A DNA stretch of 7,710 bases, taken from the NCBI GenBank assembly GCA_964408155.1, contig CAYOYJ010000119.1, positions 1-7,710 of the forward strand, read 5' to 3'. The translations under genes and the position numbers were made by a program. The stretch comes from JAAYKM01 sp964408155. GTDB lineage: Bacteria > Desulfobacterota > Syntrophia > Syntrophales > JAAYKM01. Below are positions 1 to 5,876 of the stretch, in pieces. Within the stretch, counting starts at the first letter, position 1. Each line of letters opens with the position of its first letter. Below the pieces are notes generated by a model. It saw nothing but the letters and a program-made list of their open reading frames with translations, did not search any database and was not told the DNA's origin.

Positions 1-1
1 C

Positions 2-1102
2 GCATACAACCTGCAAGAGGAGTTGGATGCAAACATCCGACTGCGGGAAGAGGTAGAGTCCCTCTATGCGTATTTGCAGTCCATCATCGACAGTTCGCCG
101 GACCGTCTTTATGAGCTGGATCCGGACGGTATGGTTAACTACGTAAGCGGCGACCTGAAGCGGGGCGCCCACCTCGTGTCACCCCAGTTTAAGGGGAAGC
201 ACTTTATGGAGTTCGTTGCACCTGAACATAGAGAACTGACCATGCAGATCTGGATGGGCGTGAAGAAGGGCCTATTCCAACCCTATGAAATTGAGGCCCG
301 GGCCAAAGACGGCACCAAACGCAATCTCTTGATTACACCGACCCGCGTGAAAGGCACGGACCGGTATCTCTTTGTGCAGCGGGATATTACGGAATTTAAA
401 AATCTGGAGAAGAAGTTTTACGAGAGCCAGAAACTAGCTGCGGTCGGTCAGCTTTCCGCCGGGATTGCCCATGAGGTTAGAAACCCCCTGTCCTCCATCA
501 AGATGAGTCTTCAAATTCTCGAAAAACGTATGAATCCAGAGGGCAATGATCTCAAGCGATTCAGAATCGCCCGAAGGGAGGTAGAGCATCTGGAGAATCT
601 GGTCAATGATGTGCTTATTTATGCCAAACCGATGGTTCCAAAAAAAGAAATGTCCGATCTGCAGAGGATATTGGAACGCTCGCTATCACTTTGCGAACAT
701 TACATTCAGGAAAAACAGATTCGGATTAAAACGAGCTATGATACGGAATTTCCGCTTCTGGCCATTGATGCGGCTATGGTGGAGCAGGCTTTAATCAACT
801 TGTACCGTAACGCTATCGACGCCATGGATGTGGGCGGGATCCTGTCCATCTCCGTGCGTCTGTTAAGCCGGGAGTACCGGGAGGCGCTGATTGAAATCGT
901 GGACGACGGATCCGGTATCGCCGAGGAAGACATGGTACACCTGTTCAATCCCTTTTTTACCAAAAAACAGTACGGAACGGGGCTGGGGCTGACTCAGGTG
1001 AAGAAGATCATTGAGCTGCATGAAGGGACCATTGATGTGATCAGTGAAAAAGGGAAAGGTACGGAAGTAAGGATCACCCTTCCCGTTAGTGGAAACCATT
1101 GA
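2..1102 (+). CDS. PAS-domain sensor histidine kinase, 3' part (5' end outside window)
   Basis: This is a sensor kinase that would autophosphorylate on histidine and pass the phosphate to a response regulator, most likely the one encoded next. The reading frame is open to the left edge, and the seven codons before the TTG at 23 continue a charged helix, so the true start lies upstream. Numbering from codon 23: helical linker 1-18, PAS domain about 14-125, H box AHEVRNPL with the phospho-acceptor His150 (codon 470-472), N box with Asn263, G1 box DDGSG at 294-298, and G2 box GTGLGL at 318-323. The protein ends normally (VRITLPVSGNH). No membrane helix is visible; any sensor or HAMP part would lie upstream. 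The H-box style and the NtrC-type partner suggest the NtrB/AtoS/ZraS class. The signal sensed cannot be told from this part. Confidence 0.95.
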   Translation, partial: AYNLQEELDANIRLREEVESLYAYLQSIIDSSPDRLYELDPDGMVNYVSGDLKRGAHLVSPQFKGKHFMEFVAPEHRELTMQIWMGVKKGLFQPYEIEARAKDGTKRNLLITPTRVKGTDRYLFVQRDITEFKNLEKKFYESQKLAAVGQLSAGIAHEVRNPLSSIKMSLQILEKRMNPEGNDLKRFRIARREVEHLENLVNDVLIYAKPMVPKKEMSDLQRILERSLSLCEHYIQEKQIRIKTSYDTEFPLLAIDAAMVEQALINLYRNAIDAMDVGGILSISVRLLSREYREALIEIVDDGSGIAEEDMVHLFNPFFTKKQYGTGLGLTQVKKIIELHEGTIDVISEKGKGTEVRITLPVSGNH

Positions 1103-1236
1103 TGTGCATAAGGATTGTTTTGTACAAGAAAAAAACGGAAAGGGAAAGAGCGTACTGCCAACCCGGTAGAGGGTATGAGAGGATGATGAAGTCAGGACAA
1201 AATGTATTGACGATTAGCGGAGCCGTAGAACCATGA
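1102..1236 (+). CDS. possible 44-residue small protein between kinase and regulator
   Basis: The whole gap between the kinase and the response regulator is open in the remaining frame, from ATG 1102 to TGA 1234-1236. Its ATG overlaps the kinase stop (TGATG at 1100-1104). Its stop overlaps the regulator start (ATGA at 1233-1236), a typical arrangement for translational coupling. The product would be basic, begins MCIRIVLYKKK, has cysteines at 2 and 19, and matches no family I recognise. The ribosome binding site is weak (GGA at 1091-1093). A shorter version could start at ATG 1183, with AGAGGG at 1168-1173, giving 17 residues. Both overlaps are seen directly; that it is translated is inference, and chance is a real alternative. 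Confidence 0.3.
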   Translation: MCIRIVLYKKKTERERAYCQPGRGYERMMKSGQNVLTISGAVEP

Positions 1237-1820
1237 TAAAGATCCTGGTGATAGACGACGATCTGTCTATCTGTGAAACGCTGGAGATGTATTTAACCGA
1301 AGAGGGTTATACGGTCTATACGGCTAATACGGGAACGGACGGCTTAAACAAGTTCGTCGAAACCAATCCGGATGTCGTCATCCTGGATATTCGCCTCCCC
1401 GATATCAGCGGTTTTATGATTTTGGAAGATCTGCGGGAAGAAAATGAAAATGTCAAGGTCATCATGATTACTGCCCACCATGACATGGAATCGACGATTA
1501 ATGCCATGAAAGGCGGCGCGTTCGACTATATTCACAAACCAATCCACATTGATGAGTTGGATATGGCCATCAAGAAGGCCCTCAAAACGCAGGAAATGGA
1601 GAAGAAAATCGACGGCTTGCTTATGGAGCCGTCCCGCAGCTTCAAGGTCGGTGATATCATTGGATCGACGCGTGAGATGCGGGAAATCTTCAAAATAATC
1701 GGTGTCGTTTCCCAGAGCCGGACGACGGTCTTAATCCAGGGTGAAAGCGGCACAGGGAAGGAACTCATCGCCAAGGTCATCCACCACAATACGTCGCCCA
1801 ATGAACCCTACATGCCGTGA
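1233..1820 (+). CDS. sigma-54-dependent response regulator, N-terminal fragment (receiver + start of AAA+)
   Basis: This is the N-terminal part of an NtrC/AtoC-family transcription activator. The receiver domain is residues 1-120, with the acidic pocket Asp8-Asp10, phospho-acceptor Asp52 in DVVILDIRLPD, signalling Thr80 in MITAHH, and Lys102 in HKP. The sigma-54 interaction (AAA+) domain begins at about 140, with Walker A GESGTGKE at 170-177. The frame then stops at TGA 1818-1820, right after NEPYMP, where family members continue with VNCxAI. That continuation is present in the other frame from 1817, so this is a frameshifted gene. ATG 1233 is the only start available, since an in-frame TAG lies at 1215-1217; GGAG at 1219-1222 can serve as ribosome binding site. 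As a truncated product it could be phosphorylated but could not hydrolyse ATP, contact sigma-54 or bind DNA. Confidence 0.9.
   Translation: MIKILVIDDDLSICETLEMYLTEEGYTVYTANTGTDGLNKFVETNPDVVILDIRLPDISGFMILEDLREENENVKVIMITAHHDMESTINAMKGGAFDYIHKPIHIDELDMAIKKALKTQEMEKKIDGLLMEPSRSFKVGDIIGSTREMREIFKIIGVVSQSRTTVLIQGESGTGKELIAKVIHHNTSPNEPYMP
1812..1819 (+). other. frameshift site splitting the response regulator
   Basis: The sequence reads ATG CCG TGA in the first frame. The family alignment (P-Y-[IM]-x-V-N-C) needs ATG CCN GTG AAC, so a single missing base, most simply one G of an expected CCGGTG, restores the whole protein. There is no X-XXY-YYZ slippery heptamer here. A sequencing or assembly error, or a recent one-base deletion, fits better than programmed frameshifting. 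Confidence 0.85.
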
Positions 1821-2650
1821 ACTGTTCGGCCATTGTTGAAACGCTTTTAGAGTCGGAGTTGTTCGGACATGAGAAGGGATCGTTTACGGGGGCGGTCAAT
1901 CGGAAACTCGGTAAATTTGAGTTGGCTCGTTATGGGACGGTTTTTTTGGATGAAATCAGTGAAATGTCCTTGAATCTCCAGGCAAAACTGCTTCGTATCC
2001 TGCAGGAAATGGAGTTCGAAAGGGTCGGCGGTAAGGATCGGGTTAAGGTGAATGCGAGAATTATTGCGGCGACCAATAAGGATCTCAAAGCCATGGTCAA
2101 GGATGGAAAATTCAGGGATGATCTCTTCTATCGTTTGAACATCGTGGCGATCTTTATCCCGCCGCTTAGGGAAAGACGGGATGATATCCCGACTCTTGTG
2201 GACTACCTGCTCGCAAAGATCAATCGGGATCTCCATAAGAAGGTGATGGGCGTTTCTCAAGAGATGCTCGACCTTTTCATGCAATATTCCTGGCCCGGTA
2301 ATATCCGGGAACTGGAAAACCTGCTGGTGCGGGCGGTTGTGGTCGCCAAAGGGCAGATACTCGGCAAAAGCGATTTCCCGGACCTCATGGAAAATTATGC
2401 CCGGGAGACGCCCTTTACTCAGACTCATACTGAAGATCTTCCACATACTGAAAAAACAATGACCTTGGATCAGATGGAAGAGGTTTATATTAGAAAGGTA
2501 CTGGTGGAAAACAGCCATAAGAATAAAGGGGAGATTTGTGAAATTTTAGGTATTTCACGACCGACCCTTGAACGCAAACTCGAAAAGTACGGGATTTCCT
2601 TCGAAAGAGATTTAGAATGCCGGTTATCAGATGAAAGTGACTTCCGCTGA
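1817..2650 (+). CDS. sigma-54-dependent response regulator, C-terminal fragment (AAA+ + Fis-type HTH)
   Basis: This is the second part of the regulator begun at 1233. It starts in homology with VNCSAI rather than at a genuine start; GTG 1817 is simply the first codon past the shift. Numbering from there: the sigma-54 contact loop reads GSFTGA at 21-26 (usual GAFTGA, with Ser for Ala), Walker B GTVFLDEI at 40-47, sensor I ATN at 85-87, arginine-finger region FRDDLFYRL at 99-107, and sensor II around Arg164 in WPGNIRELENL. A Fis-type helix-turn-helix lies at about 236-258 (GEICEILGISRPTLERKL). Every motif is intact, which suggests the break is recent or an artefact. The 3' end overlaps engB by 20 bases. 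Joined with the first fragment the protein is about 472 residues, normal for the family. The class resembles AtoC/ZraR; its target promoters are unknown. Confidence 0.9.
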   Translation: MNCSAIVETLLESELFGHEKGSFTGAVNRKLGKFELARYGTVFLDEISEMSLNLQAKLLRILQEMEFERVGGKDRVKVNARIIAATNKDLKAMVKDGKFRDDLFYRLNIVAIFIPPLRERRDDIPTLVDYLLAKINRDLHKKVMGVSQEMLDLFMQYSWPGNIRELENLLVRAVVVAKGQILGKSDFPDLMENYARETPFTQTHTEDLPHTEKTMTLDQMEEVYIRKVLVENSHKNKGEICEILGISRPTLERKLEKYGISFERDLECRLSDESDFR

Positions 2651-3266
2651 ATTTGTTAAAAGCGCCGCGAAAGTGGATCATTACGCACCGGATACTACGC
2701 CTGAAGTGGCCTTTGCCGGACGATCCAACTCCGGAAAATCCACCCTCATCAATACCTTAACGGGTTACCACCGTCTGGCCAAAGCCAGCACCAGCCCCGG
2801 GCGGACCCAGCTTATCCAGTTTTTCTTGATAAACAGGACGTTTTCCTTTGCCGATCTGCCGGGTTATGGGTATGCGAAAGTGCCTGCCGCCGTCAAGGCG
2901 TCTTGGCAGCCCATGATTGAAACCTACTTCCGGGAGCGAGGAAATCTGCGTCTGGTCGTCTTGGTTGCCGATATCCGCCGGGACATCAGCGACGATGAAC
3001 GGCTCTTGATCGACTGGCTGAGTCTGTATGATCGACCTGTTATACTCGTTCTGTCCAAGATCGATAAACTCTCGCGTAATCGGCAGTTTTTACGGCTAAA
3101 ACAGATCCGGACATCCCTGAATGCCCTCCCGATGGAAGCGATTCTTCCCTATTCCGGCCATACCGGTGAAGGAAAAGAAAAAATTTGGTTTCATATCGAG
3201 CATATTTTGGAATCAGAAACGAAAATTTTACAGCAGGTCCGGGACAATTCTGATTTTCTCGTTTAA
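2631..3266 (+). CDS. engB: ribosome biogenesis GTPase EngB (YihA/YsxC)
   Basis: EngB is a TrmE-Era-EngA-EngB-Septin-class GTPase of the cytoplasm that assists assembly of the large ribosomal subunit and is usually essential. Visible motifs are G1 GRSNSGKST (30-38), the G2 region STSPGRTQ, G3 DLPGYGYAKV (from Asp75), G4 SKID (142-145) and a G5-like PYSGHTGEG (from 173). The G1, SPGRTQ and DLPGYGYA motifs are diagnostic of EngB. G4 has Ser where TKxD or NKxD is usual. At 211 residues it is of normal length. The ATG at 2631 lies inside the end of the response regulator gene (20-base overlap) and has no clear Shine-Dalgarno sequence, so translational coupling is likely. The nearby ATG at 2617 is in another frame and stops after five codons. 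The gene probably ends the left transcription unit. Confidence 0.95.
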   Translation: MKVTSAEFVKSAAKVDHYAPDTTPEVAFAGRSNSGKSTLINTLTGYHRLAKASTSPGRTQLIQFFLINRTFSFADLPGYGYAKVPAAVKASWQPMIETYFRERGNLRLVVLVADIRRDISDDERLLIDWLSLYDRPVILVLSKIDKLSRNRQFLRLKQIRTSLNALPMEAILPYSGHTGEGKEKIWFHIEHILESETKILQQVRDNSDFLV

Positions 3267-3337
3267 ATCCTCTTTGTTCTACGATATGCGGTTTATATTC
3301 AGGTATTTATACGGTAATAATCCGGTGTTGTCTTGTG

Positions 3338-3386
3338 CGCTCCCATTTTGCCATAGTAGGAACCTTGTTTCATAAGGGAGCGTTTT
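3338..3386 (+). terminator. terminator-like inverted repeat after engB (weak)
   Basis: CGCTCCC (3338-3344) is exactly complementary to GGGAGCG (3376-3382), which is followed directly by TTTTAT. The seven-base GC-rich stem followed by T residues resembles a rho-independent terminator. However, the 31-base loop is long and the T-run is short, so it may be an inefficient terminator or a regulatory stem. Its place 72 bases after the engB stop fits the end of the left transcription unit. Confidence 0.3.
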
Positions 3387-3399
3387 ATCGCGTAACCCG

Positions 3400-3446
3400 T
3401 TCATGAAGATCCGATAGTCGTCTATGTACCTTCTCATTCATGAAGA
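3400..3446. repeat. two direct copies of TTCATGAAGA upstream of etfB
   Basis: TTCATGAAGA occurs at 3400-3409 and again at 3437-3446, 37 bases apart start to start. Its first eight bases, TTCATGAA, form a perfect palindrome. The second copy runs into GAAGACTTC (3442-3450), also self-complementary around a central base. Paired palindromic sites just upstream of a promoter-like stretch suggest binding sites for a dimeric regulator, such as a fatty-acid-responsive repressor, but no known consensus is matched here. Chance recurrence in AT-rich DNA cannot be excluded. Confidence 0.35.
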
Positions 3447-3458
3447 CTTCCTAAAAAA

Positions 3459-3487
3459 TTCTTGATTTATTGAATGTTTTATATAAA
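3459..3487 (+). promoter_or_regulatory. candidate sigma-70-like promoter for the etf operon (weak)
   Basis: A TATAAA hexamer (3482-3487) resembles a -10 box. Upstream are TTGATT (3462-3467, four of six bases of TTGACA but only 14 bases away) and TTCTTG (3459-3464, 17 bases away but a poor match). The region is the most AT-rich part of the gap and would give an untranslated leader of about 45 bases before etfB. Neither -35 choice is convincing, so the element may be activator-dependent. Confidence 0.25.
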
Positions 3488-3538
3488 GGCAAAACATCAT
3501 TGTCATAGATCCGAAAACAGATAAAGCGGGAGATAAGC

Positions 3539-4357
3539 ATGCATTACGTTGTTTGTGTGAAGATGGTGCCGGATACGACACAGGTGGTCATAGACCCGGT
3601 GACGAACACCCTGGTACGGGAGGGGGTGCCGTTCATCACGAAACCCTTTGACAATCATGCGGTGGAAGAGGCGTTGCGGCTGAAGGAGAAGTACGGTGGT
3701 CGCATTACGGCGATCTCGATGGGTCCCCCGGCGGCAGACGCGGTGTTGAAGAAGGCGATGTCCCTGGGTGTGGACGAGGCGGTTCTGTTGAGCGACCGGG
3801 TATTTGGCGGTGCGGACACGTTGGCTACGAGTCTGGTGTTATCGGAGGCGATCCGAAAGCTGGACAAGCAGGACTCGGTGGACATCGTGTTATGCGGGAA
3901 GCAGACGATCGACGGGGACACGGCTCAAGTGGGTCCGGGGATTGCGTGCCGGTTGAAGTATTCGCAGTTGACTTTGGTGGACCGGGTGTTGGAGATCCAC
4001 AAGGAGAAGCGGATTATCGTCGTGCGCCGTGCGCTGGAGGAGATGCACGAAATCGTCGAGTCGCGGATGCCGTCATTGATGACGATTGTGCGGGAGGCGA
4101 ACGTTCCGCGTTATCCGACGGTTCCGGGACGACTGGACGCGATTGAGGCGAAGGTGCCGGTCTGGACGAATGATGTGTTGAAGCTGGATGTGAACAAGAT
4201 TGGCTTGAAGGGATCGCCGACGCAGGTGAGAAGGATTTTTGCTCCAAAGCGGGACAAGGGTGAAATCGTGGAAGGCGCCGGGGAGAGGATGGGCAACGCA
4301 GTGGACGCCGTATTCAAGAAACTGATGGATTGGGATTTTATCTCTCTGGAGAAGTAA
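3539..4357 (+). CDS. etfB: electron transfer flavoprotein beta subunit
   Basis: EtfB is the small subunit of the cytoplasmic EtfAB flavoprotein, which takes electrons from acyl-CoA dehydrogenases. The family pattern is clear: the N-terminal strand HYVVCVKMVPDT, GKQTIDGDTAQVGP at 120-133 (the nucleotide-binding segment that holds AMP or a second FAD), and the C-terminal signature around MPSLMTIVREANVPRYP. At 272 residues it is slightly longer than most. The DGDTAQVGP form is the one seen in Etfs of anaerobes, including flavin-bifurcating ones, rather than the mitochondrial form; residues 162-171 (VRRALEEMHE) may also fit a motif proposed for bifurcating EtfB. The start is ATG 3539 with GGGAG six bases upstream. 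It is the first gene of an operon with etfA 57 bases downstream, and its codons are strongly G-ending, unlike engB. Confidence 0.96.
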   Translation: MHYVVCVKMVPDTTQVVIDPVTNTLVREGVPFITKPFDNHAVEEALRLKEKYGGRITAISMGPPAADAVLKKAMSLGVDEAVLLSDRVFGGADTLATSLVLSEAIRKLDKQDSVDIVLCGKQTIDGDTAQVGPGIACRLKYSQLTLVDRVLEIHKEKRIIVVRRALEEMHEIVESRMPSLMTIVREANVPRYPTVPGRLDAIEAKVPVWTNDVLKLDVNKIGLKGSPTQVRRIFAPKRDKGEIVEGAGERMGNAVDAVFKKLMDWDFISLEK

Positions 4358-4367
4358 GAAAAGAAAC

Positions 4368-4383
4368 GGGACGGCAGCGTCCC
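4368..4383 (+). other. intercistronic hairpin between etfB and etfA
   Basis: GGGACG (4368-4373) and CGTCCC (4378-4383) form a perfect six-base stem around a GCAG tetraloop, ten bases after the etfB stop. A five-T run (4393-4397) begins nine bases further on, not directly after the stem, so it is a poor terminator. It could protect the upstream mRNA end or tune the etfB:etfA ratio. The base pairing is seen; the role is inferred. Confidence 0.45.
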
Positions 4384-4404
4384 CGATGGATATTTTTCTT
4401 TGTT

Positions 4405-4409
4405 AGGAG
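4405..4409 (+). promoter_or_regulatory. ribosome binding site that fixes the etfA start
   Basis: AGGAG lies five bases before ATG 4415. A TTG in the same frame at 4400 would start before this site, so ATG 4415 is preferred and the protein begins MEKKIRKPRG. Confidence 0.75.
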
Positions 4410-4414
4410 ACGCA

Positions 4415-5821
4415 ATGGAGAAAAAGATAAGGAAACCCCGCGGGAAGGCAGAACTGATACCGGGGAAGTGTATCGCCTGCGGTGCGCGTTGCCAGACGGC
4501 GTGTAAGGTGGATGCTATCGAGATGAATGAAAAGGAAGAGCCGATCATTCTGGCGGACAAGTGTATCGGTTGTCAAAAGTGCCTGAAGGTCTGTCCGGCA
4601 GAGGCGTTGAAGATGGTGTTTACGCCGGAGGAGCAGACGATTCTGGAGGAGCTGGCAAAACAGGGTGCGGTCGATGGCGCGCCTGAGGAAGAGGCGGACG
4701 AGACGCCGGCGACCAAGGTTGAGAAGGGGTCGTCTCCCTTGGACGCATGGAAGGGGGTCTGGGTCTTCGTTGAGCAGACTGAGGGGAAGGCCCATTCGGT
4801 ATCATGGGAGTTGCTGGGTGTCGGCCGGACATTGGCGAACGACCTTCAGGTGACTCTGTCGGCATTTGTCTTGGGCTCGAACGTGAAGCACCTGGCGGAA
4901 GAGGCCTTTGCCTACGGAGCGGAAACGGTTTATGCAATCGACGACTTGTTGCTGGAGCATTACCGGACGGAGACGTACCTGTATGGGGCGCTGAGTTTGA
5001 TTCGGAAGTATAAACCGGAGATCATTCTGATCGGAGCGACGGGGCTGGGCCGTGACCTGGCGGGAGCGATTGCGACGGAACTAGGAACAGGTTTGACGGC
5101 AGACTGTACGGGTCTGGCGATCGACAAGACCCGGCGGTTGCTGGAGCAGACACGACCGGCGTTTGGCGGGAACATTATGGCGACGATTTTGACGGAGACG
5201 GCGCGTCCCCAAATGGCGTCGGTTCGTCCGCATGTGATGCCGAAACCGGATCTGAAGCCGGGCTTGACGGGTCCGATGGTGCTGGAGCCATTCGGACTTT
5301 CGGCGGATCAAATCAACAGTGCGGTATTGGAGATCATCTCCCTGAAGACGGAGGGGGCAATTGATATCGCGGCCGCGAACATTATCGTGAGCGGAGGCCG
5401 AGGGATGCGAGCAGCGGAGCACTTCAAGATGCTGTACGATCTGGCGGATATTTTGGGGGGCGTGGTGGCCTCATCGCGCAGTGCGGTGGACGCAGGCTGG
5501 ATGCCCCATGCGCGTCAGGTGGGACAAACGGGAAAGACGGTCCGACCGAAGCTTTACATTGCCTGCGGGATATCTGGGGCGATTCAGCACCTGGTTGGAA
5601 TGCAGGATTCGGATCATATCATTGCCATCAACACAGACCGGAACGCCCCGATATTCGAGGTGGCGCATCTGGGGATTGTGGGTGACGTTCTGGAGGTTAT
5701 TCCGGCGTTGATCGACAAACTCCATACGAGTTGGGCACATCCGGTTTCATCGGATATTTCGAATCTGTTCTGGCTTGATCTGGAGAAGAAGAAGGGCTCC
5801 GGACAGCCGGTAAATCCTTAG
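4415..5821 (+). CDS. etfA: electron transfer flavoprotein alpha subunit with N-terminal ferredoxin domain
   Basis: EtfA binds the redox FAD of EtfAB and hands electrons on, here most likely to the membrane oxidoreductase encoded next. It is 468 residues, well above the usual 310-330, because of an extra N-terminal 2x[4Fe-4S] ferredoxin domain. The first cysteine set is Cys19, 22, 26 and 30 (CX2CX3CX3C, not followed by Pro, a variant spacing). The second is Cys50, 53, 56 and 60 (canonical CX2CX2CX3CP). An acidic linker covers about 70-108, then the ETF N-terminal domain. The C-terminal FAD domain shows SGGRG (326-330), SSRSAVDAGW (from 353), QTGKTV (371-376), GISGAIQH (385-392) and NTD (406-408). 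Ferredoxin-fused EtfA is known in anaerobes, for example caffeyl-CoA reductase and lactate dehydrogenase complexes of acetogens. The role of the extra clusters here is not shown by sequence. Confidence 0.95.
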   Translation: MEKKIRKPRGKAELIPGKCIACGARCQTACKVDAIEMNEKEEPIILADKCIGCQKCLKVCPAEALKMVFTPEEQTILEELAKQGAVDGAPEEEADETPATKVEKGSSPLDAWKGVWVFVEQTEGKAHSVSWELLGVGRTLANDLQVTLSAFVLGSNVKHLAEEAFAYGAETVYAIDDLLLEHYRTETYLYGALSLIRKYKPEIILIGATGLGRDLAGAIATELGTGLTADCTGLAIDKTRRLLEQTRPAFGGNIMATILTETARPQMASVRPHVMPKPDLKPGLTGPMVLEPFGLSADQINSAVLEIISLKTEGAIDIAAANIIVSGGRGMRAAEHFKMLYDLADILGGVVASSRSAVDAGWMPHARQVGQTGKTVRPKLYIACGISGAIQHLVGMQDSDHIIAINTDRNAPIFEVAHLGIVGDVLEVIPALIDKLHTSWAHPVSSDISNLFWLDLEKKKGSGQPVNP

Positions 5822-5865
5822 GCGGTTGAATGGGTGAAGTTATAAGGTCATATCGACGTGAGAGA

Positions 5866-5871
5866 AAGGAG
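5866..5871 (+). promoter_or_regulatory. strong ribosome binding site for a TTG start
   Basis: AAGGAG lies five bases before TTG 5877. An in-frame TGA at 5859-5861 rules out any earlier start, and the next in-frame ATG is 29 codons into the protein, past the first membrane helix. This site therefore decides the start. Confidence 0.75.
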
Positions 5872-5876
5872 TTCCC

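Larger units (their letters stand above)
3267..3538 (+). other. intergenic region between engB and etfB
   Basis: This AT-rich 272-base gap separates the two blocks and probably carries the etfB promoter. It holds an inverted repeat (3338-3382), a pair of direct repeats (3400-3446), a promoter-like AT-rich stretch (3459-3487) and the etfB ribosome binding site GGGAG (3528-3532, six bases before ATG). Reading the + strand for the sigma-54 core GG-N10-GC gave no match. The short open frame from ATG 3286 (29 codons) lacks a ribosome binding site and has no recognisable product. Confidence 0.7.

Noticed and set aside
1120..1127. Palindrome TTGTACAA in the kinase-regulator gap
   Set aside because: A single 8-base palindrome with no partner copy or promoter nearby; expected by chance.
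1812..1819. Programmed -1 frameshifting in the response regulator
   Set aside because: There is no slippery heptamer and no obvious stimulatory element was noticed; this regulator family is not known to use recoding at this point.
1847..2518. 223-codon open frame on the minus strand
   Set aside because: It is the antisense shadow of the AAA+ domain of the response regulator; no family features.
3286..3375. 29-codon open frame after engB
   Set aside because: No ribosome binding site, no recognisable product, and it spans the inverted repeat.
3267..3538. Sigma-54 promoter upstream of etfB driven by the neighbouring regulator
   Set aside because: No GG-N10-GC core was found on the + strand by eye, so there is no sequence support for direct control.
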